Part shown: positions 9,514 to 18,758 of the stretch, one piece after another
Layout: each line of letters starts with the position of its first letter
How positions within the stretch are numbered: the stretch's first letter is position 1
Source of the DNA: Acinetobacter populi
GTDB taxonomy: Bacteria; Pseudomonadota; Gammaproteobacteria; Pseudomonadales; Moraxellaceae
Direction of reading: 5' to 3'
Length of the DNA stretch: 64,000 bases
NCBI RefSeq assembly: GCF_002174125.1
Contig: NZ_NEXX01000004.1
Coordinates: 275,844 to 339,843 of the forward strand
Program-made: the position numbers and the translations under genes
The notes under the pieces: model-generated
The model's input: the letters and a program-made list of their open reading frames with translations, nothing else
Told to the model about the DNA's origin: nothing
The model's database searches: none

Positions 9514-10322
9514 TATGCAAATGCCTCTGATGATGATGCAAATAACTGCTGCTCAGCCTGTTGCTCTCTTAATTGTTCAAATAATTCTTCTCGCAACTGA
9601 ATAAATTGTGGATCAGACTTAATCGATCGAATCGGTTCACCATCTTTATAGCGATTGGCAAAATCAAGGTTTAATGTCTGAACAATTTTTCCTGGTCGTG
9701 CTGTCATCAATATCAATTGATTGCTCAGCAATAAACCTTCTTCAATATCATGAGTGATGAGAAAGAAGCTTTTTTGTTGCTCAATCCATAAATCCAATAC
9801 CAATTGCTGCATATTTTCACGCGTAAAAGCATCCAGAGCAGCAAATGGTTCATCAAGCAAAATAAAGGGTGCATGACTCACCAATGCGCGGGCAATACCC
9901 ACCCGCTGCTTCATCCCACCGGACAGCTCCCATATATTGGCTTTTGCCACATGGCTAAGACTCACTGTCTGCAAAATTTTATCGACAACAGGTTTAATCT
10001 CTTTTTCTTTCAACCTTTTCAATTGCAAGGCAAAACCAATATTTTGCTCAACATTTAACCAGGGTAACAATGCATGATCCTGAAAAACAACTGCTCTTGA
10101 GGCACTTGGACCTTGCACAACCTGATCATCCACCTTCACTACACCGGCATCTGGTTGCTGGAATCCAGCCAGAATATTGAGCAAGGTGGTTTTTCCACAT
10201 CCAGACTCACCTAAAATCACCGTTAATGAAGCTTCTTTTAGTGTCAGATTAATATCCTCTAAAACAGGCGGTTTATCTGCTGCAAAAGACAGAGAAATAT
10301 TTTGTGCGGTTAAAATACTCAT
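9513..10322 (-). CDS. tauB: Sulfonate/taurine ABC transporter ATP-binding protein
   Basis: 269 residues with Walker A GESGCGKTT at about 37-45, a Q-loop (FQDHALLPWLNVEQN), signature LSGGMKQRVGIARAL, Walker B FILLDEPFAALD and the switch His in FFLITHDIEEGLLLS. The SsuB/TauB group shares the LxGGMKQRVGIARAL signature and the short insert before it. It is the energising subunit of the TauABC importer. It begins 12 bases after tauA. Confidence 0.9.
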   Translation of the reverse strand: MSILTAQNISLSFAADKPPVLEDINLTLKEASLTVILGESGCGKTTLLNILAGFQQPDAGVVKVDDQVVQGPSASRAVVFQDHALLPWLNVEQNIGFALQLKRLKEKEIKPVVDKILQTVSLSHVAKANIWELSGGMKQRVGIARALVSHAPFILLDEPFAALDAFTRENMQQLVLDLWIEQQKSFFLITHDIEEGLLLSNQLILMTARPGKIVQTLNLDFANRYKDGEPIRSIKSDPQFIQLREELFEQLREQQAEQQLFASSSEAFA

Positions 10323-10334
10323 TAGAATCTCCTC

Positions 10335-11339
10335 TTAGGGTAAATATGCAGTTGTCACGTTTTCCTGATAATCTGCTTTTACCTGATCGACCTTGCCTTG
10401 TGATTTTAGAAATGTTGCGGTGTCATGAATATTTTTCGCAAACTCATGCTGTAGTGTCTGTTTTTGCTGCGCCTCGTCCAAATATGTATTACCACTTAAC
10501 AACAGCGGAATATCTTCTGCATTTGAACCAGTTAATTGAGATATTTTTGTGAGTTTGTCCTGATCTTTCAGATATCCATCTGGATTACGATTATATTCTT
10601 CAATTTGTTGTAATGTGGTTTGGCTGAATGCCTTGACAAAATCCGGATTATTTTTTGCAAAATCCTGACGTACCACCCAAAGGTCATAAGTAGGATTCCC
10701 CCATTCTCCAACTTGCTTGGAATCAGTTAAAATTGTGCCACCATTTTTCAGTTTACTTAATGCAGGTTCCCAAACATATGCGCCATCAATATCACCACGT
10801 TCCCACGCTGCAATGATTTCTGGTGGTCTTAAATTAATAATTTTTACCTGACTTTCAGGAATATTCCAATGCTTGAGCGCAGATAACAAACTGTAATGTG
10901 TAGTTGAAACAAACGGTACGGCAATGGTTTTCCCGATCAAATCTTCTGGTGTATTGATACCCTTATCTTTACGTACAATCAGTGATTCAGATGCACCAAG
11001 TTTTGAGGTAATCAAAAAAACTTCTATCGGCAAATTACGACTAGCCGCAGCAGCCAATGGACTTGAACCCAAGTTACCAATCACCACATCACCAGATGCC
11101 AGTGCATTGACTACATCCGGACCAGCATCAAATTTTTTCCATTCAATTTTACGATGGCTGTTTTTTTCATAGTCGCCATCTGCCTGTGCAACTTTACTTG
11201 GGTCTACCCCAGTTTGATAGGCAATCACCACAGGCTGATCTGATTGTCCAAAATTATCTTTAAATTGCACCCAGATAAAAGCAACGACCGCAACTAATAC
11301 GACCACACTAATAATAATAGGTTTTGTTTTTAAACTCAT
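10335..11339 (-). CDS. tauA: Sulfonate/taurine ABC transporter substrate-binding protein
   Basis: 334 residues from the ATG at 11339 (a TTG start 12 bases upstream is possible). The N-terminus is a single hydrophobic helix (KPIIISVVVLVAVVAFIWV) without a clear cleavage site or lipobox, so it may be membrane-anchored. The mature part is an SBP_bac_3/NMT1-like two-lobed binding protein: VVIAYQTGVDPSKVAQADG, GNLGSSPLAAAASR, AWERGDIDGAYVWEPALSKL. It is first in tauABCD and divergent from the barrel gene at 11717. Taurine is the likeliest ligand by operon content. Confidence 0.88.
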   Translation of the reverse strand: MSLKTKPIIISVVVLVAVVAFIWVQFKDNFGQSDQPVVIAYQTGVDPSKVAQADGDYEKNSHRKIEWKKFDAGPDVVNALASGDVVIGNLGSSPLAAAASRNLPIEVFLITSKLGASESLIVRKDKGINTPEDLIGKTIAVPFVSTTHYSLLSALKHWNIPESQVKIINLRPPEIIAAWERGDIDGAYVWEPALSKLKNGGTILTDSKQVGEWGNPTYDLWVVRQDFAKNNPDFVKAFSQTTLQQIEEYNRNPDGYLKDQDKLTKISQLTGSNAEDIPLLLSGNTYLDEAQQKQTLQHEFAKNIHDTATFLKSQGKVDQVKADYQENVTTAYLP

Positions 11340-11716
11340 TGTATGATCCAAGATCTATCTGATTTATTAATAGATTTTACGGAACAGTATTGCTGCCTCG
11401 AAATAAGTTATATTCATGCCCTTATGCAAATTCGTTATATTATTTTTGAGAATAAAAATATTACCTGTAATTACAGTTAGATATACACAAGCCATTAAAG
11501 ATATTCTGCCTCTTATCATTTTGCCATTGTTACGATACACCCTCATAAAATTTCAGATTAATTTATTATAAATCAACACGTTAATAAAATTACATATAAT
11601 TATCTTTAAATTCAATGATCTATTCATTATAAAATTATATTGTTTTTATATTTTATGACTTGAATATGACATCTATATATTGATGGCTGAACTAGGTTGA
11701 CATAGCACAGAGAAAA
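11340..11716. other. AT-rich divergent regulatory region between tauA and the barrel gene
   Basis: 377 bases without a gene. Very AT-rich, with short A/T palindromic stretches around 11560-11640. It must hold promoters for both directions. A TTGACA at 11697-11702 lies too close to the 11717 start to be its -35 element. I see no certain operator; a LysR-type regulator such as Cbl or CysB would be expected for sulfonate genes. Confidence 0.5.
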
Positions 11717-12895
11717 ATGTCTTTAAAACGTCTTTATAAACTATTTATTTTGGGTACAGCTGCCCTGATCACAGTACCGAGTTATGCGGGTCTAAGTTTT
11801 GGCGATGCAGAAACTGGTCAACTTAATGTCAGTGGAACAATCAGGGCGAAATATATCTATAATTTTGATACCGAACCCACGACCAGTAAATTATCCTTTA
11901 ATGATGCTGTGTTATGGCTAGACTATAGCTCTCCACACTGGATTGGCCGTCTGGATTATCGCGCATACGAATACTATGGCCATATTGGCGATGCCAGCTG
12001 GTTAACTGATGCATGGTTGGGCTATAAAATTAATGATCAGCACAAAATCATTGCAGGTTTGAATCCAGTGCCTTTTGGTCTGGGACGATTCTGGGGCAAT
12101 AATTATTATTTGGGAATTGGCAATGCCGCTGGTCTGGAGGATGTGCATAATCTAGGAATAAAATATGATTACCAAAATGATAAAAATGAAATTCAGATCG
12201 CTTATTACCCCCGAGATGGCGGCAATTTTCAAGGGCACAGTAAAGATGCCCGTCGTTTTAGTATTAATCCTGTCGAAGCCGATGACTATGTAACAGATGG
12301 AACCTATACACGAGAAAAAAATAGTTTTGTTATTCGGGCGGCACATACTTTTGACCACGTATTTGATCAGGAAAATTTTTCAAGTCAAATTGGTGCTTCG
12401 GCTTGGTACTCAACCATAGAAAATAAGCGTACACATCAGAATGGTGATCGTCAGGTATATTCGGTGTTTAGCAATACCAATTACAATCAATGGAACCTAC
12501 AATTGCTGGCAGGATTTCAAGACATCGATAATGCAGATGATACCTATCCAGATCATCTGACATTGGGTGGATTTGATTCATCATTTAATAGTGCAACTGA
12601 AGGGCAAATTTATTCGGCTGAAGTGAGTTATCTCTTCCCACACACTTTTGGTGCTTTAAATACCATTCGACCTTACCTCAACTATAGTGCTTATCAAAAA
12701 AAGCAAAATACCTTTAAAGATTCAGAAAGGATTATTGCAGGCTTATCCTTTAATTATCAAAAATGGACGATTAATTCCGAGTTACTGATTGGAAAACATG
12801 ATCCATTCCTTGGGGACAGCGATGGTCTAGCGGCAGGTGGGAACAATACGGACTGGAACAAACGATTATTTGTTTCGCTGGCATATTATTTTTAG
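11717..12895 (+). CDS. Outer-membrane beta-barrel (porin-like) protein
   Basis: 392 residues with a signal peptide of about 24 residues (ending TVPSYA|GLSF). The mature part alternates polar and hydrophobic residues rich in Tyr, Trp, Asn and Gly, as in barrel strands, and the last residue is the aromatic Phe typical of outer-membrane proteins (SLAYYF). A DAWLGYKINDQHKIIAGLNPVPFGLG stretch resembles phosphate-selective porin O/P-like proteins. It is divergent from tauABCD, so a role in passage of sulfonates across the outer membrane is a reasonable guess. Substrate unknown. Confidence 0.75.
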   Translation: MSLKRLYKLFILGTAALITVPSYAGLSFGDAETGQLNVSGTIRAKYIYNFDTEPTTSKLSFNDAVLWLDYSSPHWIGRLDYRAYEYYGHIGDASWLTDAWLGYKINDQHKIIAGLNPVPFGLGRFWGNNYYLGIGNAAGLEDVHNLGIKYDYQNDKNEIQIAYYPRDGGNFQGHSKDARRFSINPVEADDYVTDGTYTREKNSFVIRAAHTFDHVFDQENFSSQIGASAWYSTIENKRTHQNGDRQVYSVFSNTNYNQWNLQLLAGFQDIDNADDTYPDHLTLGGFDSSFNSATEGQIYSAEVSYLFPHTFGALNTIRPYLNYSAYQKKQNTFKDSERIIAGLSFNYQKWTINSELLIGKHDPFLGDSDGLAAGGNNTDWNKRLFVSLAYYF

Positions 12896-12949
12896 CTTCT
12901 CATCATCTACCAAAGCTATTGAGAGAAATATTTGTTAAGCTAGAAACCA

Positions 12950-13279
12950 TTAGATGTGTGTACTTTTAGAAAAGACATTCATCACAATAATGCCTGCGAT
13001 CATCAACCCCAATCCGATAAAAGCAGGCAGATCCAAATGCTGTTTAAATACAATCCAGCCAACTATAGAAATGATGATAATACCTGCACCAGACCAAATG
13101 GCATAAGCAATTCCAACCGGAATGGTTTTTAAGGTAATTGATAATAGAAAAAATGCAATGGTATAACCCACAACAGTAATAATGGACGGAATCAGTACCG
13201 TAAAACCATTAGAAGCTTTGAGTGAAGACGTCGCGATGACTTCTGCAAGAATTGCAAGCGACAAATATAAATATGCCAT
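12950..13279 (-). CDS. abeS: SMR-family multidrug efflux pump (AbeS-like)
   Basis: 109 residues with four membrane helices. The essential membrane-embedded glutamate is E13 (LAILAEVIATSSLKAS), and the family signatures VGYTIAFFLLSITLKTIPVGIAYAIWSGAG and IGLGLMIAGIIVMNVFSK are present. Proteins of this type exchange protons for cationic drugs and dyes across the inner membrane as dimers. Length and sequence closely match Acinetobacter AbeS from memory. It stands alone between the barrel gene and a DMT transporter. Confidence 0.9.
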   Translation of the reverse strand: MAYLYLSLAILAEVIATSSLKASNGFTVLIPSIITVVGYTIAFFLLSITLKTIPVGIAYAIWSGAGIIIISIVGWIVFKQHLDLPAFIGLGLMIAGIIVMNVFSKSTHI

Positions 13280-13379
13280 TGTAAATGAGTTCCTCAGCCA
13301 ATGCTGTTTAGGAATATAAACGTTTTAACAGCAGATGTACTCAGCAATCCTGCCTTCTTCCGTCATTGAATAAAAAAGT

Positions 13380-14270
13380 TTATGAATATGTTTTTTTATT
13401 GTATAGGAACCATCGCCACGGCTGTAATGCACCGATTCCAATACCAATCAATCCACAGACAATTGCCAGACTTAAGGGTTCATGCAACAAGGGCACAGCA
13501 ATAATCGCTGCAATAAAAGGTGCTAATGTCACAATACTGCCAGTTTTGAATGCACCCAGCCTTTTAATTGCTTCAACATAAGTTAAGGTCGCAACAATCA
13601 CCACGAGTACGCCATGAAACAAACTTTGAATGACAATATGACTCCATGCCGCCTGATCCAGATGCTTTGGCAGAAATAATAGATAAATCGGGATATAAAT
13701 TAGTGCCGACCAGATTGCCACACTACACATCGCCTGCCATGCTGTTAAACTAGACTGTCGCAATAAAACTGTGAAAACGCCCCACCAAATCGCACTTAAA
13801 AAGAACAATCCATCACCCAAACCAAACGGATGTGCACTTTGTTGTGAGAGGAGATAACTCATGATCGCAATGGATACCATCATAATGATCAGGCTGAGCC
13901 AAGTGTGTCGATCAAAGGGTTGCCGAAATAAAAAATAGGCGGCCAATGCAGTACATAGCGGAATACAACCATTTAAAAAAATTGCGGCATGTGCCGCAGG
14001 TGCATAAGTGAACGCAGTATATGAGGTGACACAATAGGCAACACCACCGATCAAGGCTAAAATGACAGACTCTTTTTTCCATAAAAATGCCATGTCTTTT
14101 TTATAAATTAAAATCGGCATCAAAATACAAAAAGCAAGGGCAAATCGTAAAGCGGTAAGATCCCAGGCTGCAATATGCCACTTTGCACTCAATCTGGAAA
14201 AAATGGTAAATCCACCCCAGATGCACATGGAAATCAATACAAACAGGTAACCCTGCATTTTAGAAGACAT
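13380..14270 (-). CDS. EamA-domain drug/metabolite (DMT) transporter
   Basis: 296 residues, ten predicted helices in two EamA repeats (about 8-140 and 152-290). The first begins YLFVLISMCIWGGFTIFSRLSAKW, and the second includes GDGLFFLSAIWWGVFTVLLR and GSIVTLAPFIAAIIAVPLLHEPLS. Such proteins export amino acids or metabolites, or are orphan; the substrate cannot be read from sequence. It ends a minus-strand group downstream of rlmB, with an 18-base gap. Confidence 0.85.
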   Translation of the reverse strand: MSSKMQGYLFVLISMCIWGGFTIFSRLSAKWHIAAWDLTALRFALAFCILMPILIYKKDMAFLWKKESVILALIGGVAYCVTSYTAFTYAPAAHAAIFLNGCIPLCTALAAYFLFRQPFDRHTWLSLIIMMVSIAIMSYLLSQQSAHPFGLGDGLFFLSAIWWGVFTVLLRQSSLTAWQAMCSVAIWSALIYIPIYLLFLPKHLDQAAWSHIVIQSLFHGVLVVIVATLTYVEAIKRLGAFKTGSIVTLAPFIAAIIAVPLLHEPLSLAIVCGLIGIGIGALQPWRWFLYNKKTYS

Positions 14271-14288
14271 GGAGACTCAACTGAATAT

Positions 14289-15032
14289 TTAACAAAGGCG
14301 TTGTCGACAAGCTTCATACAGTGCCATGCCCGCTGCCACGCTGACATTCAAACTCTGTAAATCCCCTGCCATCGGGATATACACTTTTTCATCGCATTGC
14401 GCCTGATTGATCGGACGAATTCCGGTGTCTTCGGCACCCATTACAATAACGAGAGGTCCTGTCAAATCACTTTGTTGAATCGGTAATGCCTGTTCATCCA
14501 GCAAAGTTCCAACCACCTTAACCTGCTGGTTTTTTAATGCTGCCAGTGTTTTGCCAAGATTGGTGACCTGAATGAATTTTACTTTTTCTGCACCGCCTGC
14601 CGCGACTTTTCTAGCTGTTGGTGTCAAACTTGCAGAACGATCACGCGGTACAATCACTGCATGTACCCCCATTGCCGCCGCGGTGCGAATACATGCACCC
14701 AGATTATGGGGATCGGTCACCTGATCCAGTGCCAATAAAAAGACATTGGGTGTAGAGTCCACCAATTGTTCAAGGTCATTTTCATTTAATGTCGGATGCG
14801 GTCTGACTGAAGCAACAACACCTTGATGAAAAGGCAAACCTGCCAATTTTTCCAGACTATCACGACTGGCTTTTTGAATACTGATACCAAATGGTGCTGC
14901 CAAATCCAGTATTTTGTGCAGGCGTTGATCATCACGCCCTTTTAATACAAATAAGGTCAGGACACGTTCTGGTTCTAATTCAAGAAGTGACTCCACTGCA
15001 TGTACACCATAATAATATTCTGGCTTTGCCAT
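14289..15032 (-). CDS. rlmB: 23S rRNA (guanosine-2'-O-)-methyltransferase RlmB
   Basis: 247 residues from the ATG at 15032, which is preceded by AGGTGA; the 13 residues of open frame upstream are unlikely to be translated. The N-terminal substrate-binding domain begins YYYGVHAVESLLELEPERV. The SPOUT domain carries motif 1 (DQVTDPHNLGACIRTAAAMGVHAVIVPRDRS), motif 2 (VIVMGAEDTGIRPI) and motif 3 (IPMAGDLQSLNVSVAAGMALYEACRQR). It methylates G2251 in the peptidyl-transferase P-loop of 23S rRNA. Confidence 0.95.
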   Translation of the reverse strand: MAKPEYYYGVHAVESLLELEPERVLTLFVLKGRDDQRLHKILDLAAPFGISIQKASRDSLEKLAGLPFHQGVVASVRPHPTLNENDLEQLVDSTPNVFLLALDQVTDPHNLGACIRTAAAMGVHAVIVPRDRSASLTPTARKVAAGGAEKVKFIQVTNLGKTLAALKNQQVKVVGTLLDEQALPIQQSDLTGPLVIVMGAEDTGIRPINQAQCDEKVYIPMAGDLQSLNVSVAAGMALYEACRQRLC

Positions 15033-15063
15033 GAACTTCACCTCTGTTAAAGAATGTCGAATA

Positions 15064-15099
15064 AAAAACAAAAATCCTGTAATGCACGCTTACAGGATT
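15064..15099 (-). terminator. Rho-independent terminator of ppnP
   Basis: Perfect 10-bp stem AATCCTGTAA / TTACAGGATT with a 7-base loop, followed on the minus strand by TTTTTGTTTTTT. It separates ppnP from rlmB. Confidence 0.85.
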
Positions 15100-15136
15100 A
15101 AATTGATACTGTCGTGACGATGTTAATCTAACATCT

Positions 15137-15463
15137 TTAGCCTTCTAAATGACAAACATAATCCACAACATCAGTTGTTTCTATTTTAAACTGGCTATTG
15201 CCAGGAACATAAAATGATTGTCCTGCACGAAATAACTCGCTTTCTTCACTGTCGGCAATCAATACCCGACATTCCCCGGAAATAATTTCCATACGCTCAG
15301 GAACATGGGTTTCAAATGTTAATGGTTGTTCAGTTGGCATGATCACACCAAGTGTTTTTTTCGTTCCATCTTCAAATTGAACCGTATGGCTAATACATTT
15401 ACCGTCAAAATAAACATTAGATTTTTTGATCACAGAAACATGGTCAAACTGTGCCGAACTCAT
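15137..15463 (-). CDS. ppnP: Pyrimidine/purine nucleoside phosphorylase PpnP (DUF1255 cupin)
   Basis: 108 residues from the ATG at 15463, with GGAGTG upstream. It is a single small cupin barrel: NVYFDGKCISHTVQFEDGTKKTLGVIMPTE, HVPERMEIISGECRV, GQSFYVPGNSQFKIE, DYVCHLEG. It is close to E. coli PpnP (YaiE, 94 residues), which phosphorolyses a wide range of nucleosides. It is monocistronic, with its own terminator downstream. Confidence 0.92.
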   Translation of the reverse strand: MSSAQFDHVSVIKKSNVYFDGKCISHTVQFEDGTKKTLGVIMPTEQPLTFETHVPERMEIISGECRVLIADSEESELFRAGQSFYVPGNSQFKIETTDVVDYVCHLEG

Positions 15464-15830
15464 GTAGTCACTCCAGTACAATAATCACGACTTAAATAAT
15501 AGAACTGCTGTAGTTTATCCCGAGCATGATTGATGAATCAATCTATTTACGTGATAACTTTCGATTTGATCAAGTTATTTTGTTTAACAAATAAACGGAA
15601 TAAACTGACCGCACATTTCACAACAACAATCATGACAGTATCATGACCAATGCATCATTTTCTTAAAACTAATCGGCTGATTTTACACTACGTGCATTTA
15701 TAGCTGTGACAATATTCAAACTTTATCATAAATTTATCAAGCAAATTTTGAATAGCACTTGCTTTATGGACAAACTCAATCACATAATAAAACCATCAAC
15801 AATTATTCCAACTTGTGCATTTCATCGCCT
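15464..15830. other. Divergent intergenic region ppnP/recN
   Basis: 367 bases, no gene seen. It contains a near-perfect palindrome GATTGAT-ga-ATCAATC (15528-15543), an inverted pair ATAACTT ... AAGTTAT around 15552-15576 and a direct repeat ATCATGAC-agt-ATCATGAC near 15630-15648. These are candidate operators for ppnP or recN. No LexA-type site is obvious; as far as I recall, Acinetobacter lacks a classical LexA. Confidence 0.4.
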
Positions 15831-17486
15831 ATGCTCAATAATATCTCACTGCATAATTTCGCCCTTGCCGACCAACTTTCCATTGACATTGAAGATGGCT
15901 TTAATGTTCTGACAGGAGAAACTGGTGCAGGAAAATCGTTACTTCTCGATGCCTTATCTGCATGTCTGGGAGAGCGCAGTGATGCCGCACAAGTGCGTTT
16001 TGGACAGGAAAAAGCCGAAGCCATTGCAACCTTTAACTATCAGGAACATAGTCCGGAAGCAGAATGGTTAAAAGAGCATGAATTATTAGATGAATCCGGT
16101 GAGATTATTATTCGTCGGGTGATTTTTGCCAATGGTCGCAGTAAGGCATGGATCAATGGTCGCCCGACCAGCATGTCTGAACTTAAAACATTGGGACGTT
16201 TATTGGTGCTTCTGTACAGTCAACACAGCCAGCAACAATTATTAGATCCACCTTATCCAAAACAATGGCTGGATCGTTATAGTGGATTATCGGAACAAAC
16301 CCAGCAGCTTCGACAGGCTTATCAAGCATGGCAAAAAAGTCAACGGCTTTATCAAGAAGCTTTGGAAGCACAACATTCCCGTGCAGCCAAAATTGAACAA
16401 CTCACTTTACAAATTGAAGATCTTGAGCCCCTGCTTGACATTCCCTATCAAGACATCGAACAGGAATATGATCGCTTAAGCCACCACGAAACCATGATGC
16501 AGGACTGTAGTGCATTAATTTATGGTCTGGATGAAGGTGAACAAAATCTAATTCAGGAATTAGGCACATTGCTACGTCGTGCCGAAGCACAGCAATCGCG
16601 TAGTCCACAACTAGAACAGGTTTATAATAGCCTGATCAATGCACAAAGCGAGCTGGAAGATGCAGCCAGTACCCTACGTCAGTTTATTGATCGGCAAAGT
16701 TTTGATCCCGAACGCATGGAGCAACTCAATCAGTTACTGGAACAATTTCATCGTTTGGCACGTAAATATCGTACCCAGCCAGATGAACTGTTACAGCAAT
16801 ATGGACAATGGCAACAACAACTTGAACAACTGAATGAACTGGAAAATCCAGAATATCTGGCGCAGCAAGTTGAGCAAACCCATCAGCACTTTCTTGATCT
16901 GGCCCAACAACTTGATCAAGCACGAAAAGCAGTAGCGATTGATATTGCAGCAAAACTTACTGAACAGGTTAAACCACTGGCGTTACCAGAAGCGCATTTT
17001 GAATTTAAGTTTGAACCGCTAGATGAACCCAATGCCGATGGTTTAAGCACCATTCAACTATTATTCACTGCCAATAAAGGTATTCCGGCGCAACCGCTGG
17101 CACGCGTTGCATCAGGCGGTGAGCTATCGCGTATTGCGTTGGTAATGCAAGTGATGAATGCCACTAAAACAGATGCAGAAGTGCTGGTTTTTGACGAAAT
17201 CGATGTTGGGATCAGTGGTGGTACAGCAGAAATTGTCGGACGCTTACTGGCAGATCTGGCAAAGCATGTACAAATCCTCTGTATCACACATCAAGCACAG
17301 GTGGCAGCTCAATCAGATCAGCATCTACTGGTTAAAAAACAACAGACCGATCCGGCAAGCAGTACCATCATTACACTTAATGAAGATCAACGAATTCAAG
17401 AATTAGCAAGGATGTCTGGTGGTGTCGAAATCAACGAAACCACGCTCAATCATGCCAAACAGTTAAGAAAACTTAAGTTTAACTAA
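15831..17486 (+). CDS. recN: DNA repair protein RecN
   Basis: 551 residues from the ATG at 15831 (MLNNISLHNFALADQLSID); the frame is open 24 codons further upstream but without family similarity. It is SMC-like: Walker A GETGAGKS at about residues 30-37, a long glutamine-rich coiled coil (about 160-370), then ABC signature ASGGELSRIALVMQV, Walker B VLVFDEIDVGISGGTAE and the D-loop. RecN acts early in double-strand-break repair, holding broken ends and sister chromatids together. The stop region overlaps a short inverted repeat TTAAGTTTA-ac-TAAACTTAA. Confidence 0.96.
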   Translation: MLNNISLHNFALADQLSIDIEDGFNVLTGETGAGKSLLLDALSACLGERSDAAQVRFGQEKAEAIATFNYQEHSPEAEWLKEHELLDESGEIIIRRVIFANGRSKAWINGRPTSMSELKTLGRLLVLLYSQHSQQQLLDPPYPKQWLDRYSGLSEQTQQLRQAYQAWQKSQRLYQEALEAQHSRAAKIEQLTLQIEDLEPLLDIPYQDIEQEYDRLSHHETMMQDCSALIYGLDEGEQNLIQELGTLLRRAEAQQSRSPQLEQVYNSLINAQSELEDAASTLRQFIDRQSFDPERMEQLNQLLEQFHRLARKYRTQPDELLQQYGQWQQQLEQLNELENPEYLAQQVEQTHQHFLDLAQQLDQARKAVAIDIAAKLTEQVKPLALPEAHFEFKFEPLDEPNADGLSTIQLLFTANKGIPAQPLARVASGGELSRIALVMQVMNATKTDAEVLVFDEIDVGISGGTAEIVGRLLADLAKHVQILCITHQAQVAAQSDQHLLVKKQQTDPASSTIITLNEDQRIQELARMSGGVEINETTLNHAKQLRKLKFN

Positions 17487-17516
17487 ACTTAACTGCTGTA
17501 AATCTTGCAAAAAAAC

Positions 17517-17543
17517 GGGATTGATTGAAATTTTATCAATCCC
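17517..17543. terminator. Hairpin downstream of recN
   Basis: GGGATTGAT-tgaaatttt-ATCAATCCC, a perfect 9-bp stem. An A run precedes it on the plus strand, so the T run is on the minus strand. It probably serves as the recN transcript end, with weak plus-strand U-tract support. Confidence 0.45.
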
Positions 17544-17698
17544 CTATATCAATAATTCTATAAAAATGATTTGGAACTTTGCGCATTGTTTAGTATGTTG
17601 AATATATAAGGCTTATTGACAATTCATCAATGGATTGCATTATCATTGAGAGGTCAGTAAATCTTTTATTATTTTTACATTAAAGGAGAATGGATGAC

Positions 17699-18253
17699 GT
17701 GCCAAAACAATATCTAGCACATCGCTGTTTAATTGCCCCGCCCCATATGGATGATGCATCGTTTACCAATACGGTGATTTATCTGGCACGCCATGATAAA
17801 GATGGCGCTCAGGGTATTATTTTAAATCGTCCCTCAGATGTACAAATTAAAGAATTACTCAATGATCTAGATATTGATGCAGACCACGTTCTCCCACATG
17901 CTGTATTACATGGCGGACCCATTCGTCCGGAAGCAGGCTTCGTGCTGCATACCGGACAACCTACCTGGTATTCTTCCATTGCCGTAGGTGAAAATGTTTG
18001 TATTACCACCAGCAAGGATATTCTGGATGCCATTGCTCACAATGAAGGGGTAGATAATTATCAGGTTGCCTTAGGCTATGCCAGTTGGACGAAAAATCAA
18101 CTTGAACAGGAAATATCCCGTGGCGATTGGCTAGTCTGTGATGCAGATATGGATCTAATTTTTAATCTGCCCTATGACGCTCGCTGGAATGCCGCCTATG
18201 AAAAAATCGGCATTAACCGTGGCTGGTTGTCACACGAGATCGGACATGCCTGA
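17699..18253 (+). CDS. algH: YqgE/AlgH family protein (UPF0301)
   Basis: 184 residues if started at GTG 17699 ([19 protein letters not shown]). The ribosome site AGGAG at 17684-17688 is only one base from the in-frame ATG at 17690 but ten bases from this GTG, which also gives the family-typical start, so I prefer GTG. Signatures are [39 protein letters not shown] and [20 protein letters not shown]. Biochemical function is unsettled. It overlaps ruvX by 8 bases, the classic yqgE-yqgF pair. Confidence 0.92.
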   Translation: MPKQYLAHRCLIAPPHMDDASFTNTVIYLARHDKDGAQGIILNRPSDVQIKELLNDLDIDADHVLPHAVLHGGPIRPEAGFVLHTGQPTWYSSIAVGENVCITTSKDILDAIAHNEGVDNYQVALGYASWTKNQLEQEISRGDWLVCDADMDLIFNLPYDARWNAAYEKIGINRGWLSHEIGHA

Positions 18254-18698
18254 TTTACAATCTGTTCCTACTGCAACCACCATCATGGCCTTTGATTTTG
18301 GCACACAAAAAATGGGGATTGCAGTCGGACAACGCCTGATCGAAAGTATTAACCCGTTGCCATTGTTTCCAATGAAAGATGGCATTCCGCATTGGGAAAA
18401 CCTGCATAAAATCATTCAGCAATGGCAACCGGATTTATTTCTAGTCGGTTTGCCATTGAATATGGATGATAGCGAATCAGACCTTTCTGCCCGAGCACGA
18501 AAATTTGCTCGACGACTACGTCATCAGACCAATATTGAAACATGGATGGTCGATGAACGACTGAGCACTCGTGAGGCTCGAGATACGCTGCAAAATTTTC
18601 AAGCCAACGGACAAGCGAAAAAACTGTCCGCCGATAGTTTTGCTGCATCACTATTTATTGAAAGCTGGTATCATGATGCTCAAGGAATTAAACCTTAA
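18246..18698 (+). CDS. ruvX: Putative pre-16S rRNA nuclease / Holliday junction resolvase-like YqgF (RuvX)
   Basis: 150 residues from the ATG at 18246, inside the end of algH. RNase-H-like fold: [16 protein letters not shown] (first catalytic Asp), [16 protein letters not shown], and [14 protein letters not shown] with the conserved Glu, then [13 protein letters not shown]. coli YqgF takes part in 5' processing of 16S rRNA; a role in recombination is only suggested by fold. The frame is open further upstream, but that would overlap algH more deeply. Confidence 0.94.
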   Translation: MPDLQSVPTATTIMAFDFGTQKMGIAVGQRLIESINPLPLFPMKDGIPHWENLHKIIQQWQPDLFLVGLPLNMDDSESDLSARARKFARRLRHQTNIETWMVDERLSTREARDTLQNFQANGQAKKLSADSFAASLFIESWYHDAQGIKP

Positions 18699-18758
18699 AT
18701 CAATCCATCGTAGCTGTGTTCTTATCCGAAAATAGCCTGAAGCCAATAAAAATATCTT

